NCBI GenBank assembly: GCA_003220685.1
Contig: QHTE01000066.1
Coordinates: 1-46,571 of the forward strand
Reading direction: 5' to 3'
From: Candidatus Rokuibacteriota bacterium
GTDB lineage: Bacteria > Methylomirabilota > Methylomirabilia > Rokubacteriales > CSP1-6
DNA: 46,571 nt
How positions within the stretch are numbered: position 1 is the stretch's first letter; every line of letters starts with the position of its first letter. The position numbers were made by a program, and so were the translations under genes. The notes beneath the pieces are model-generated. The model saw only the letters and a program-made list of their open reading frames with translations, ran no database searches and was not told the origin of the DNA. Shown here piece after piece: positions 8,780-16,040 of this stretch.

Positions 8780-9661
8780 ATGGCGCGGGTGGAGGAGCGG
8801 ATCGACGAATCCGCGCTCGGGCGGCCGCGGGGCGACCTCGCGCGGCTGCCGTGGGTCTCGTTCGCCATCATCGCCGTCCTGGTGCTGGTCGCCGTGCTGG
8901 CCCCGCTCATCGCCCCGCACTCGCCCACGGAGCAGTCGCTGCCCGACAAGCTCTTGCCGCCGGCGTGGGAAGCGGGCGGGAGCGCCAGGCACCTGCTCGG
9001 GACCGACGTCCTCGGCCGCGACGTGCTGAGCCGGCTCATCTACGGCGCGCGCGTGAGCCTGATCGTGGCCGCCGTGGCACTCCTGGCCGGCGGCGGGATC
9101 GGGCTGATCGTCGGCATCGTCTCCGGCTACCTCGGAGGCCGCACCGACAGCTTCCTGATGCGCTCGGTCGACGCGACCCTGACGTTCCCAACCATCCTCA
9201 TCGCGCTGCTCCTGGCCGTGAGCCTGGGCCCCGGCCTCCGGACGATCGCCATCGCGATCACCGTGCTCATCTGGGCGCGCTTCGCCCGCGTGGTGCGCGG
9301 CGAGGTGCTGGCCGTCAAGACCCGCGATTTCGTCGCGCTGGCCCGCGTCCACGGCTGCTCGCACCTGAGGATCATGGCCGTCCACATCGTGCCGAACGTC
9401 CTGAACACGTTCATGGTGCTGCTGACGCTCCACATCGGCTTCGTGATCATCGTGGAAGCCTCGCTCTCCTTCCTCGGCGCAGGGATCCCGCCACCGACGC
9501 CCTCGTGGGGCCAGATGGTGTCCGACGGCCGTAGCCACATCGCGAGCGCCTGGTGGCTCTCGGTCGTGCCCGGCGCCGCCATCATGCTGGTCGTGCTCGC
9601 CTTCAACCTGTTCGGCGACTGGCTACGCGACTGGCTGGATCCGCGGCTCAGGCAAGTCTGA
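8780..9661 (+). CDS. ABC transporter permease, DppC/OppC family
   Basis: This 293-residue permease carries the DppC N-terminal pattern: a cytoplasmic tail, one helix (FAIIAVLVLVAVLAPLIAP), then the HLLGTDVLGRDVLSRLIYGARVSL motif that marks the family. The EAA loop follows near residues 180-205 (DFVALARVHGCSHLRIMAVHIVPN). About six membrane segments are seen. The ATG at 8780 abuts the stop of the previous gene. It is the second half of the channel in the Dpp-like operon. The next gene starts 11 bases after its stop. Confidence 0.93.
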   Translation: MARVEERIDESALGRPRGDLARLPWVSFAIIAVLVLVAVLAPLIAPHSPTEQSLPDKLLPPAWEAGGSARHLLGTDVLGRDVLSRLIYGARVSLIVAAVALLAGGGIGLIVGIVSGYLGGRTDSFLMRSVDATLTFPTILIALLLAVSLGPGLRTIAIAITVLIWARFARVVRGEVLAVKTRDFVALARVHGCSHLRIMAVHIVPNVLNTFMVLLTLHIGFVIIVEASLSFLGAGIPPPTPSWGQMVSDGRSHIASAWWLSVVPGAAIMLVVLAFNLFGDWLRDWLDPRLRQV

Positions 9662-9672
9662 GGAGCGTCTGG

Positions 9673-10668
9673 TTGGATAGCGCCGCAGGAGTCGTGCTGG
9701 AGGTACGGGATCTCCGGGCCTACCTCTACACGCGCTGGGGCGTCGTGCGCGCCGTGGACGGTGTGAGCTTCGTCCTGCGCGAGGGCGAGACCCTGGGCCT
9801 GGTCGGCGAATCGGGCTGCGGCAAGACGATGACCGGGCTCTCGCTCGTGCGTCTCTTGCCTGAGCCCGCCGGGCGTATCGTCGACGGCCAGGTGCTCCTC
9901 GAGGGCGAGGATCTGCTCGCGAAGAGCGAGTCGGAGATGCGCGCCGTCCGCGGGCGCCGCGTCTCGATGATCCTTCAGGATCCGCAGACGTCCTTGAATC
10001 CAGTGTTCACTATCGGCGATCAGATCCTCGAGGCGCTTGGCCAGCATCACGTCGACGGCGAGCGCTCCCTCGCCGCCCGGGCCCAGGAGGCATTGCGTCG
10101 GGTGAAGGTCGGGGCGCCGGAGCAGCGGATGCGCGCCTATCCGCACCAGATGAGCGGGGGCATGAAGCAGCGGGTGGTCGGCGCCATCGCCGTCGCCGGC
10201 GAGCCCCGCGTGCTCATCGCCGACGAGCCCACGACGGCCCTCGACGTGACGATCCAGCTCCAGTACCTGGCGCTCCTCAAGGAGATCCAGGCGCGCACCC
10301 GGCTCGCGATGCTGTTCATCACCCACGACTTCGGGATCGTCGCGCGCATGTGCGACCGGGTCGCGGTGATGTACGCCGGGCGGATCGTGGAGACGGGGCC
10401 GACGCGCGCGCTCTTCCGCGCGCCGCGCCACCCGTACACAGAGGCGCTGATGGCCTCGGTGCCGCGCCTGGAGGGCCACGTGGCGCGGCTGCCGTCGATC
10501 GAGGGCCAGCCGCCGCCGCTTCACGACCTGCCGCCCGGCTGTCGCTTCGCCGATCGCTGCGCCTACGTGGCCGACCGCTGTCGGCGGGAGTACCCGCCGA
10601 CCATGCCGGTGGGGCCCGCGCACGAGGCCGCGTGCTGGAGGAACGAGCCATCGGCGCCGAGCCGCTGA
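9673..10668 (+). CDS. ABC transporter ATP-binding protein, DppD/OppD family
   Basis: I place the start at TTG 9673, because GAGGAG at 9660-9665 lies seven bases upstream and the frame before it is only the read-through of another frame; GTG 9694 is a second option. The product is about 331 residues. It shows Walker A GESGCGKT, the Q-loop Gln (ILQDPQTSLNP), the signature MSGGMKQR, Walker B VLIADEPTTALD, and the switch His (FITHDFG). The C-terminal oligopeptide-transporter extension with a Cys cluster (PPGCRFADRC...CRREYPP...ACW) is present; in DppD-like proteins such cysteines can bind an iron-sulfur cluster. It would power import together with the following ATPase. Confidence 0.92.
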   Translation: MDSAAGVVLEVRDLRAYLYTRWGVVRAVDGVSFVLREGETLGLVGESGCGKTMTGLSLVRLLPEPAGRIVDGQVLLEGEDLLAKSESEMRAVRGRRVSMILQDPQTSLNPVFTIGDQILEALGQHHVDGERSLAARAQEALRRVKVGAPEQRMRAYPHQMSGGMKQRVVGAIAVAGEPRVLIADEPTTALDVTIQLQYLALLKEIQARTRLAMLFITHDFGIVARMCDRVAVMYAGRIVETGPTRALFRAPRHPYTEALMASVPRLEGHVARLPSIEGQPPPLHDLPPGCRFADRCAYVADRCRREYPPTMPVGPAHEAACWRNEPSAPSR

Positions 10669-11621
10669 TCCGCGTCGAGAACCTCGCCAAGCACTTCCCG
10701 GTGACCCGCGGGGTGCTGATCGGGCGGACCACGGGCCACGTGAAAGCTGTCGACGGCGTCAGCTTCACGATCGGGCGCCAGGAGACGCTCGGTCTGGTCG
10801 GCGAGTCCGGCTGCGGAAAGACCACGACGTCGCGCCTGCTGCTGCGGCTCGAGCAGCCGACCGCCGGGCGAGTGCTGCTGGACGGTCGGGACATCCACGC
10901 GCTGCGAGGCGCGGACCTGGTCCGCTATCACACGCGAGTCCAGGCCGTCTTCCAGGATCCGTGGTCGTCGCTGAACCCGCGGCTGCGCGTGCGGGAGACG
11001 ATCGCCGAGGCCCTCGTGGTGAACCGGCGGGTCACGCGCGCCGGCAAGCTCGAGCGCGTCGAGGAGGTCTTGCACCAGGTGGGCCTGCCGCTGAGCGCGG
11101 CGGCGCGCTACCCGCACGAGTTCAGCGGCGGTCAGCGACAACGGATCGCGCTGGCGAGCGCCCTGGCGGCGAAGCCGGAGCTGATCGTGCTCGACGAGCC
11201 GGTGTCGGCCCTCGACGTGTCGATCCGCGCCCAGATCATGAATCTGCTCAAGGATCTCCAGGCGAGGCAGCAACTGAGCTTCCTGCTCGTCGCGCACAAT
11301 CTGGCGACCGTGCGTTACATCGCGCAGCGCACCGCGGTCATGTACCTCGGGCGCATCGTGGAGCACGCCGATACGGAGACGCTCTACCGCAGCCCGCTCC
11401 ATCCATACACGAAGGCGCTGTTCGCGGCCGCGTTACCGGCCGATCCGGACGCGCCGCGCGACGACATGATCCTGAGCGGCGAGGTGCCGTCGCCGATCGA
11501 TCCGCCGTCGGGATGTCACTTCCATCCGCGCTGCCCGTTCGCCATGGAGCAGTGCGCGCGGGTAGCGCCCGAGCTCAAGGCCGTCGCGTCGGGCCACGTC
11601 GTCTCCTGTCACTTGTACTGA
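10632..11621 (+). CDS. ABC transporter ATP-binding protein, DppF/OppF family
   Basis: The likely start is GTG 10632, giving 329 residues and a 37-base overlap with the previous ATPase gene. An overlap of this kind fits coupled translation of the two nucleotide-binding subunits. Visible motifs are Walker A GESGCGKTT, VFQDPWSSLNPR, signature FSGGQRQR, Walker B LIVLDEPVSALD and the switch His in LLVAHNLATV. The C-terminal PPSGCHFHPRCPFAMEQC extension marks the OppF/DppF type. It completes a full importer (binding protein, two permeases, two ATPases). Confidence 0.92.
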   Translation: MLEERAIGAEPLIRVENLAKHFPVTRGVLIGRTTGHVKAVDGVSFTIGRQETLGLVGESGCGKTTTSRLLLRLEQPTAGRVLLDGRDIHALRGADLVRYHTRVQAVFQDPWSSLNPRLRVRETIAEALVVNRRVTRAGKLERVEEVLHQVGLPLSAAARYPHEFSGGQRQRIALASALAAKPELIVLDEPVSALDVSIRAQIMNLLKDLQARQQLSFLLVAHNLATVRYIAQRTAVMYLGRIVEHADTETLYRSPLHPYTKALFAAALPADPDAPRDDMILSGEVPSPIDPPSGCHFHPRCPFAMEQCARVAPELKAVASGHVVSCHLY

Positions 11622-11639
11622 TCTCAGCGGAGGCCATCG

Positions 11640-12080
11640 ATGACTCGTCGTGTGCTCCATCCATCCGACTTCTCCCGGGCGTCGCGCGCCGCATTTCTGA
11701 AGGCGATCGAGGTGGCGAAGTCGAATCGCGCCCAGCTCCTGGTCGTCCACGTCCTCACGCCGATCGTGCCGCTGCCGGGGGACGCCTACATCTCGCCGAA
11801 GATGTACGACGAGCTCGCGGCGTCGGCACGCGCGTTCGCCCAGAAGCAGCTCGACCGCCTGCTGGCGCAGACGAAGAAGGCGCGCGTCCGCGCCAGGGGT
11901 TTTCTGCTCGAGTGGGCGCCGCACGCGGCAATCGTCCGCTTCGCGCGGGCCAGACGCGTCGATCTGATCGTGATGGGCACCCACGGACGCGCGGGGCTCG
12001 CCAAGCTCTTCGTCGGCAGCGTCGCGGATCGAGTCGTCGCCGCGTCGCCGTGTCCGGTGATGACCGTCCGTGGGAAGTGA
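11640..12080 (+). CDS. universal stress protein (UspA domain)
   Basis: This 146-residue single-domain protein has the UspA fold pattern: an N-terminal strand (MTRRVLHPSDFS) and the ATP-binding motif G-x2-G-x9-G-S seen as GTHGRAGLAKLFVGS near residues 110-125, followed by CPVMTVR. The presence of this motif points to the ATP-binding subgroup. GGAGG precedes the ATG by seven bases. It follows the peptide importer operon by 18 bases and may be cotranscribed, although it has no evident link to transport. Confidence 0.92.
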   Translation: MTRRVLHPSDFSRASRAAFLKAIEVAKSNRAQLLVVHVLTPIVPLPGDAYISPKMYDELAASARAFAQKQLDRLLAQTKKARVRARGFLLEWAPHAAIVRFARARRVDLIVMGTHGRAGLAKLFVGSVADRVVAASPCPVMTVRGK

Positions 12081-12087
12081 GAGGGGA

Positions 12088-12105
12088 CGGCGCCGGCCGG
12101 CGCCG
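12088..12105. terminator. perfect 18-bp GC palindrome between convergent genes
   Basis: CGGCGCCGGCCGGCGCCG is a perfect palindrome in the 31 bases between the convergent universal stress gene and the GDT1-like gene. Its position suggests a bidirectional terminator, but there is no T-run on either side and no loop, so it could equally be a protein-binding site. Confidence 0.35.
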
Positions 12106-12111
12106 ACGCGT

Positions 12112-12375
12112 TTACGTGAGGAGCACCCAGACGCCGATCCCGACGAAGCCGAGCCCGGCCACCGTCCTGAGCAGCTTCGGCGAGATCCAGCCGCCGGCGT
12201 GGGCGCCGACCGCGACCGCCAACGCGCTCGAAAGCACCAGGGCCGCCGCGGCCGCCAGGAACACGCCGAGCTTGCCGGCGGCCGGATCGGTGGCGTAGAG
12301 CAAGGTGGCGATCTGGGTCTTGTCACCAAGCTCCGCGACGAGCACACTCGCGAAGACAGCCAGGTACATTTTCAT
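12112..12375 (-). CDS. half-size GDT1/TMEM165 (UPF0016) family membrane protein
   Basis: The 87-residue product has the hallmark E-x-G-D-[KR]-[TS] motif (ELGDKT, Glu15 to Thr20) inside its first helix, then two more helices, giving about three membrane segments. Full-length UPF0016 proteins hold two such halves in inverted orientation and export Mn2+ or Ca2+ in exchange for protons. Single-half versions are known in bacteria and are thought to work as dimers, often with a second half-gene nearby; none is seen here. The ATG (12373-12375) opens at the motif-bearing helix. It is divergent from the VIT1-like gene, 64 bases apart. Confidence 0.88.
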   Translation of the reverse strand: MKMYLAVFASVLVAELGDKTQIATLLYATDPAAGKLGVFLAAAAALVLSSALAVAVGAHAGGWISPKLLRTVAGLGFVGIGVWVLLT

Positions 12376-12398
12376 GCGACCACTGTAGCAAGACGGAG

Positions 12399-12420
12399 CG
12401 CGCCGGCCTCTACCGGCGCG
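12399..12420. promoter_or_regulatory. perfect hairpin between divergent metal-transporter genes
   Basis: CGCGCCGG (12399-12406) and CCGGCGCG (12413-12420) form an 8-bp perfect stem around CCTCTA. It sits in the 64-base gap that must contain both promoters or leaders for the GDT1-like and VIT1-like genes. It could be an operator for a metal-responsive regulator, or an RNA hairpin. The gap looks too short for a yybP-ykoY riboswitch plus promoter. Function is inferred from position alone. Confidence 0.35.
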
Positions 12421-12439
12421 ACCGGGCTGGGGAGGGGCG

Positions 12440-13135
12440 ATGCCATACACGCCGCACGTGGAGCAGCACTTCACCGCCGGTCTCGTGGTGCGGGACGCCG
12501 TCATCGGCCTGTCCGACGGCCTCACCGTGCCGTTCGCGCTGGCCGCCGGGCTCACCGGCGCCGTCGATTCGACCGCGGTGGTCGTGACCGCCGGGCTCGC
12601 CGAGATCGTCGCCGGCTCGATCGCGATGGGGCTGGGCGGCTACCTGGCGGGCAAGAGCGACGTCGAGCACTACGCGAGCGAGCGGCAGCGCGAGGAGCTC
12701 GAGATCAAGCAGAAGCCGGAGATCGAAGCCTTGGAAGTCGAGGAGCTGCTGCAGCGCTACGGCGTCACGGCCGAGCAGAGCGCGCCCGTCGTCGAGGCCC
12801 TGCGCCGACGGCCGGAGGCGTGGCGCGACTTCATGATGCGCTTCGAGCTCGGGCTCGAACAGCCCGACCCGCGGCGCGCGGTGACGAGCGGCGCGGTCAT
12901 CGCGGCCGCCTACATCGCGGGCGGCCTCATTCCCCTCTGCCCTTACATGCTGCTGCCGAGCGCGCACAGCGCGCTTCCGTGGTCGATCGCGGTGACCGGC
13001 ACGGCGCTGGCGGTCTTCGGGTGGATCCGCGGTCGCCTCACGGGAGTCTGGCCGGTGCGTACCGCGTTGCAGACGATCCTGATCGGTGGCCTCGCGGCTG
13101 CCGCCGCGTTCGTGATCGCTCGCGCGATCTCGTAG
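12440..13135 (+). CDS. VIT1/CCC1 family (Fe2+/Mn2+) transporter
   Basis: This 231-residue protein opens with the VIT1/CCC1 signature (VVRDAVIGLSDGLTVPFALAAGL) and a second segment SIAMGLGGYLAGKSDVEHY, then a polar loop of about 80 residues rich in Glu and Arg. In plant VIT1 the loop region binds cytoplasmic metal. Three more membrane helices follow near residues 150-230. The family moves Fe2+ or Mn2+ out of the cytosol. GGGGAGG lies just before the ATG at 12440. Together with the divergent GDT1-like gene it forms a small metal-homeostasis locus. Metal specificity cannot be read here. Confidence 0.9.
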   Translation: MPYTPHVEQHFTAGLVVRDAVIGLSDGLTVPFALAAGLTGAVDSTAVVVTAGLAEIVAGSIAMGLGGYLAGKSDVEHYASERQREELEIKQKPEIEALEVEELLQRYGVTAEQSAPVVEALRRRPEAWRDFMMRFELGLEQPDPRRAVTSGAVIAAAYIAGGLIPLCPYMLLPSAHSALPWSIAVTGTALAVFGWIRGRLTGVWPVRTALQTILIGGLAAAAAFVIARAIS

Positions 13136-13147
13136 TCGGCCGCTGGC

Positions 13148-13888
13148 CTAGACCGCGAGATCCGACGACTTGATGCGCTTGACGCCGGCGCCCAGCATGT
13201 CCTTCCACGCCTTGGCCAGCGAGCCGTCGGCGTCGATGCCGCGGCACGCGTCCTCGATCACGAGCGCGCCGAAGCCGGCCTTGCGCGCATCCATCGCGGA
13301 CCACGCGACGCAGAAGTCGGTCGCGAGCCCGACGAGGAACACCTGATTGAGCCCGCGGTCCTTCAGGTAGCCCGTGAGCCCCGTCGGCGTCTTGCCGTCG
13401 GCCTCGTAGAACGCCGAATACGAATCCATCTGCTTACGGTAGCCCTTGCGGATGATCAGCTCGGCGTGCGGGATCCGGAGATCCTTGTGGAGGTCGGCGC
13501 CGGGCGTGCCCTGCACGCAGTGATCGGGCCAGAGCACCTGCGTGCCGTAGGGCAGCTGGGTCGTCTCGAACGGCTTCTTGCCCGGATGGGACGACGCGAA
13601 CGACACGTGGCCGGGCGTGTGCCAGTCCTGCGTGAGCACGACGTGCTCGAACCCAGTCGCGAGGCGGTTGATGAGCGGGATGATCTGGTCGCCTTCCTTC
13701 ACGGCCAGCGAGCCGCCGGGCGTGAAGCAATTCTGCACGTCGATCACGAGAAGGACGTCTTGCGCTGTCGGCTTCATCTTCGGGCCCCCGGTTTGCGCGG
13801 CGGCGACTCGTGCGGCGCCGGTGAACCCGGCGACCACGAGGCTCGCGGCCGTGCCTTTGAGAAATCCGCGGCGATCGCTCGTCAACAT
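13148..13888 (-). CDS. Tat-exported nicotinamidase-like isochorismatase-fold hydrolase
   Basis: I chose ATG 13888 (246 residues) because GGAGGG lies six bases upstream; a start at 13909 would add seven residues ahead of the signal. The N-terminus SDRRGFLK followed by an Ala/Val-rich stretch and AAA-Q is a twin-arginine signal. The mature part has the cysteine hydrolase triad Asp50, Lys148 and Cys193, the metal site Asp88/His90/His94 (DWHTPGH), and the nicotinamidase-type segment LWPDHCVQGTPGA. The predicted reaction is nicotinamide to nicotinate plus ammonia. Nicotinamidases are usually cytosolic, so an exported version is unusual; another amide could be the substrate. Confidence 0.88.
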   Translation of the reverse strand: MLTSDRRGFLKGTAASLVVAGFTGAARVAAAQTGGPKMKPTAQDVLLVIDVQNCFTPGGSLAVKEGDQIIPLINRLATGFEHVVLTQDWHTPGHVSFASSHPGKKPFETTQLPYGTQVLWPDHCVQGTPGADLHKDLRIPHAELIIRKGYRKQMDSYSAFYEADGKTPTGLTGYLKDRGLNQVFLVGLATDFCVAWSAMDARKAGFGALVIEDACRGIDADGSLAKAWKDMLGAGVKRIKSSDLAV

Positions 13889-13972
13889 TGTCGTCCCTCC
13901 GTCTAGCATTGGGTCCCCCGCCGAGGGGATTCTGCGACGATCGGCGCCGGACGTCCAGCCGGGTTCTCGCCG

Positions 13973-14589
13973 TCACTGGTGACCGTGCGAGCCGGGCAGC
14001 AGGCGCTCCACGAGCGCTCGCATCTCGTCGCTGTTCCACTCGCGCGCGCCCACGGCCATCCCCGTCACCTCGCCGCCCGGGCGGACGAGGAACGTGGCCG
14101 GGAGCGCCGTCACCCGCCAGCCGTCGGACGTCTTGGAATCCGGGTCCAGGAGAATCGGGAACGTGAGCTTCAGGTTGCGCACGTAGGGCTCGAGCAGCCC
14201 GAGACCGCGAGCACGACCAGCCCACGCTCCTGGTAGCGGTGCCACAGCGCTTCCAGCGACGGCATTTCGAGCGCGCACGGATGGCACCAGGTGGCCCAAA
14301 AGTTGAGCACGACGAGCTTGTCGCGGTGGGCCGCCAGCGACGCGCGCCCGCCGTCCAGGGTGGTGAGCGTGAGCGCGGGCGCCTGCTGGCCTTCCTTGAG
14401 CTCGACGATGCCGGCCTTCTCGAACGGGTCCAGGATGGGCGCGGCGCCGTGGTGGCCGCCGTCCTCGCCCGCGCGCCGGATCGGCAGGAAGACGAAGACC
14501 GCTCCCAGCAGGACGATCGCGAGCGCGGCCCGGAGCAGCGCCTCGCACCGGCTCGCCCCGAGGATCGCGTTAGACGCCCAGCTTCTCAC
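13973..14589 (-). pseudogene. TlpA/ResA-like thioredoxin, frameshifted
   Basis: Two overlapping reverse frames together make one membrane-anchored thioredoxin. The upstream frame (14589 to 14170) has an N-terminal helix (ALLRAALAIVLLGAVFVFLP) and the redox motif FWATWCHPC, and runs to LVVLAVSG. It then loses the family pattern and stops at 14170. The downstream frame picks up at about 14195 with LLEPYVRNLKLTFPILLDPDS and the cis-Pro region ALPATFLVRPGGEV, and ends at 13973. A few codons usual between the two parts are also absent, so a small deletion of a length not divisible by three near 14190-14200 fits. It may be a real mutation or an assembly error. The 5' end overlaps the livF-like gene by 20 bases, making it the last gene of that operon. 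Confidence 0.75.
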
Positions 14590-15277
14590 GCGTCACCGGG
14601 CTCTCGCGGAGCTCTCGCGACGAGGCTTCGAAGACGATCGAGCCTTTCTCCATGATGTAGCCGCGGTCGCACACGGCGAGCGCGACCCGCGCGTTCTGCT
14701 CGACCAGCAGCACGGTCACTCCCAGGCGCTTCAGCTCCGAGATCATGTCACGGATGTGCCGGATGAACGCGGGCGCCAGCCCTTGCGTGGGCTCGTCCAT
14801 GAGAATCAGCCGCGCGCCTGCCATCATCACGCGCGCGATCGCGAGCATCTGTTGCTCACCGCCGGAGAGGGTCTTGCCGGGCTGCTCGATGCGCTCGCGG
14901 AGCCTCGGAAAGTGGTGGAACACCTCCTCGAGCCGCTTGCGGCGGAGCGCGGCCGAGCGCTCGGGGGCGGCCGAGAGACCGAGCTCGAGATTCTCCCGGA
15001 CGCTGAGCCCCGGGAAGATGCGCCGGTTCTCGGGGACGAGGCCGACGCCGAGGCGGGCAATCTCGTGGGGCGCGCGTCGCGTAAGGTCGACGCCGTCGAG
15101 CTCGATCGTCCCGCGCCCGGGCTTCAGGAACCCCATGGCCGCCTTCATCAAGGTCGTCTTGCCCATACCGTTGCGGCCGAGCAGCGCCACCGCCTCGCCG
15201 GCGCGCACCTCGAGCGAGACGCCGAAGAGGATCGGCGTCGCGCCGTACCCGGCGTGCACGTCCGTGATCTTGAGCAG
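14570..15277 (-). CDS. livF: branched-chain amino acid-type ABC transporter ATPase, LivF family
   Basis: The 235-residue ATPase has Walker A GRNGMGKTT, signature LSGGEQQM, Walker B LILMDEPTQGL and the LivF ending (YIMEKGSIVFEASSRELRE). LivF/UrtE proteins open M-L-x-I-x-x-V-x-x-x-Y-G. Here the matching stretch is LLKITDVHAGYG, whose first codon is CTG at 15277. A perfect GGAGG (15284-15288) sits six bases before it, directly after the stop of the upstream gene. The next usual start, GTG 15259, has no ribosome site and would remove the first beta strand. A CTG start is therefore the better call. It pairs with the LivG-like ATPase encoded next to it. Confidence 0.9.
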   Translation of the reverse strand: MLKITDVHAGYGATPILFGVSLEVRAGEAVALLGRNGMGKTTLMKAAMGFLKPGRGTIELDGVDLTRRAPHEIARLGVGLVPENRRIFPGLSVRENLELGLSAAPERSAALRRKRLEEVFHHFPRLRERIEQPGKTLSGGEQQMLAIARVMMAGARLILMDEPTQGLAPAFIRHIRDMISELKRLGVTVLLVEQNARVALAVCDRGYIMEKGSIVFEASSRELRESPVTREKLGV

Positions 15278-15278
15278 G

Positions 15279-16040
15279 CTACGCCTCCGGCGGGCCCAGG
15301 TACGCCTCGATCACCTGGGGGTCGTTGCGGATCTGCTCCGGCGCGCCCTCGGCGATCTTCTCGCCGAAGTGGAGCACCGCGATGCGGTCCGAGATGCCCA
15401 TGACGACCGACATGTCGTGCTCGATCAGCAGCACCGTGAGGCCGCGCGCCGCCGCGATGCGGCGGATCAGCGCCGTCGCCTCCTTCGTCTCGCCCGGCGT
15501 CATGCCCGCCGTGGGCTCGTCCAGGAGCAAGAGCGTCGGCTCCGTGGCGAGCGCCAGGCAGATCTCGAGGTAGCGCTGCTCGCCGTGCGAGAGGCTCTCC
15601 GCCAGCTCGTCGCGCTTGGCGGCCAGACCGAACGCGCGCAGGAGCTCGGCGGTGCCGGGCTCGACGTCGGGCAGGCGCCACAGGGATGCCAGGCGCCCCG
15701 ACTCGCGCGCCCGCGACTGGGCGGCGACGCGCACGTTCTCGAAGACGGAGATCTCCGGGAAGATGTTCGTGATCTGGAAGGTCTTGGCGATGCCGAGGCG
15801 GTTGATCGCCTCCGGCGCGAGCCCGGCGATCTCCCGGCCCCGGAACCGCACGCGCCCCACGGTCGGCACGTGCAGGCCCGAGATCACGTTGAACAGCGTC
15901 GACTTGCCCGCGCCGTTCGGCCCGATCACCGAGAAGACCTGGCCCTGCCGGACGGCGAAGCTCACCTTCGAGAGCGCCGCCAGGGCGCCGAAGCTTTTGG
16001 AGACCGCATCGACCTCGAGGACTATGCCGTCGTGCGCCAT
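15279..16040 (-). CDS. livG: branched-chain amino acid-type ABC transporter ATPase, LivG family
   Basis: The ATG at 16040 gives 253 residues beginning MAHDGIVLEVDAVSKSFGAL. Motifs are Walker A GPNGAGKST, a signature in the LSHGEQR form typical of LivG/UrtD, Walker B LLLLDEPTAGM, and switch His in LLIEHDMSVV. The VFENVRVA and AKTFQITNIFP segments also match LivG. It overlaps the LivM-like gene by 19 bases and ends one base before the CTG start of the LivF-like gene. It should form a heterodimer with LivF under the LivH/LivM channel. Confidence 0.92.
   Translation of the reverse strand: MAHDGIVLEVDAVSKSFGALAALSKVSFAVRQGQVFSVIGPNGAGKSTLFNVISGLHVPTVGRVRFRGREIAGLAPEAINRLGIAKTFQITNIFPEISVFENVRVAAQSRARESGRLASLWRLPDVEPGTAELLRAFGLAAKRDELAESLSHGEQRYLEICLALATEPTLLLLDEPTAGMTPGETKEATALIRRIAAARGLTVLLIEHDMSVVMGISDRIAVLHFGEKIAEGAPEQIRNDPQVIEAYLGPPEA
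15284..15288 (-). promoter_or_regulatory. Shine-Dalgarno GGAGG deciding a CTG start for the livF-like gene
   Basis: On the reverse strand GGAGG is followed by six bases (which include the TAG stop of the livG-like gene) and then CTG at 15277-15275. This is ideal spacing for CTG and too far (24 bases) from the GTG at 15259. Confidence 0.6.

Noticed and set aside
6128..9538. Reverse-strand open frame of 1136 codons across the peptide importer genes
   Set aside because: It is the antisense shadow of the importer genes; the forward frames have clear motifs and the reverse product is a low-complexity Arg/His/Asp-rich sequence typical of GC-rich antisense frames.
12376..12439. yybP-ykoY manganese riboswitch upstream of a metal-transporter gene
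   Set aside because: The 64-base divergent gap is too short for the motif plus promoters, and the conserved loop sequences are not seen; only a simple hairpin is present.
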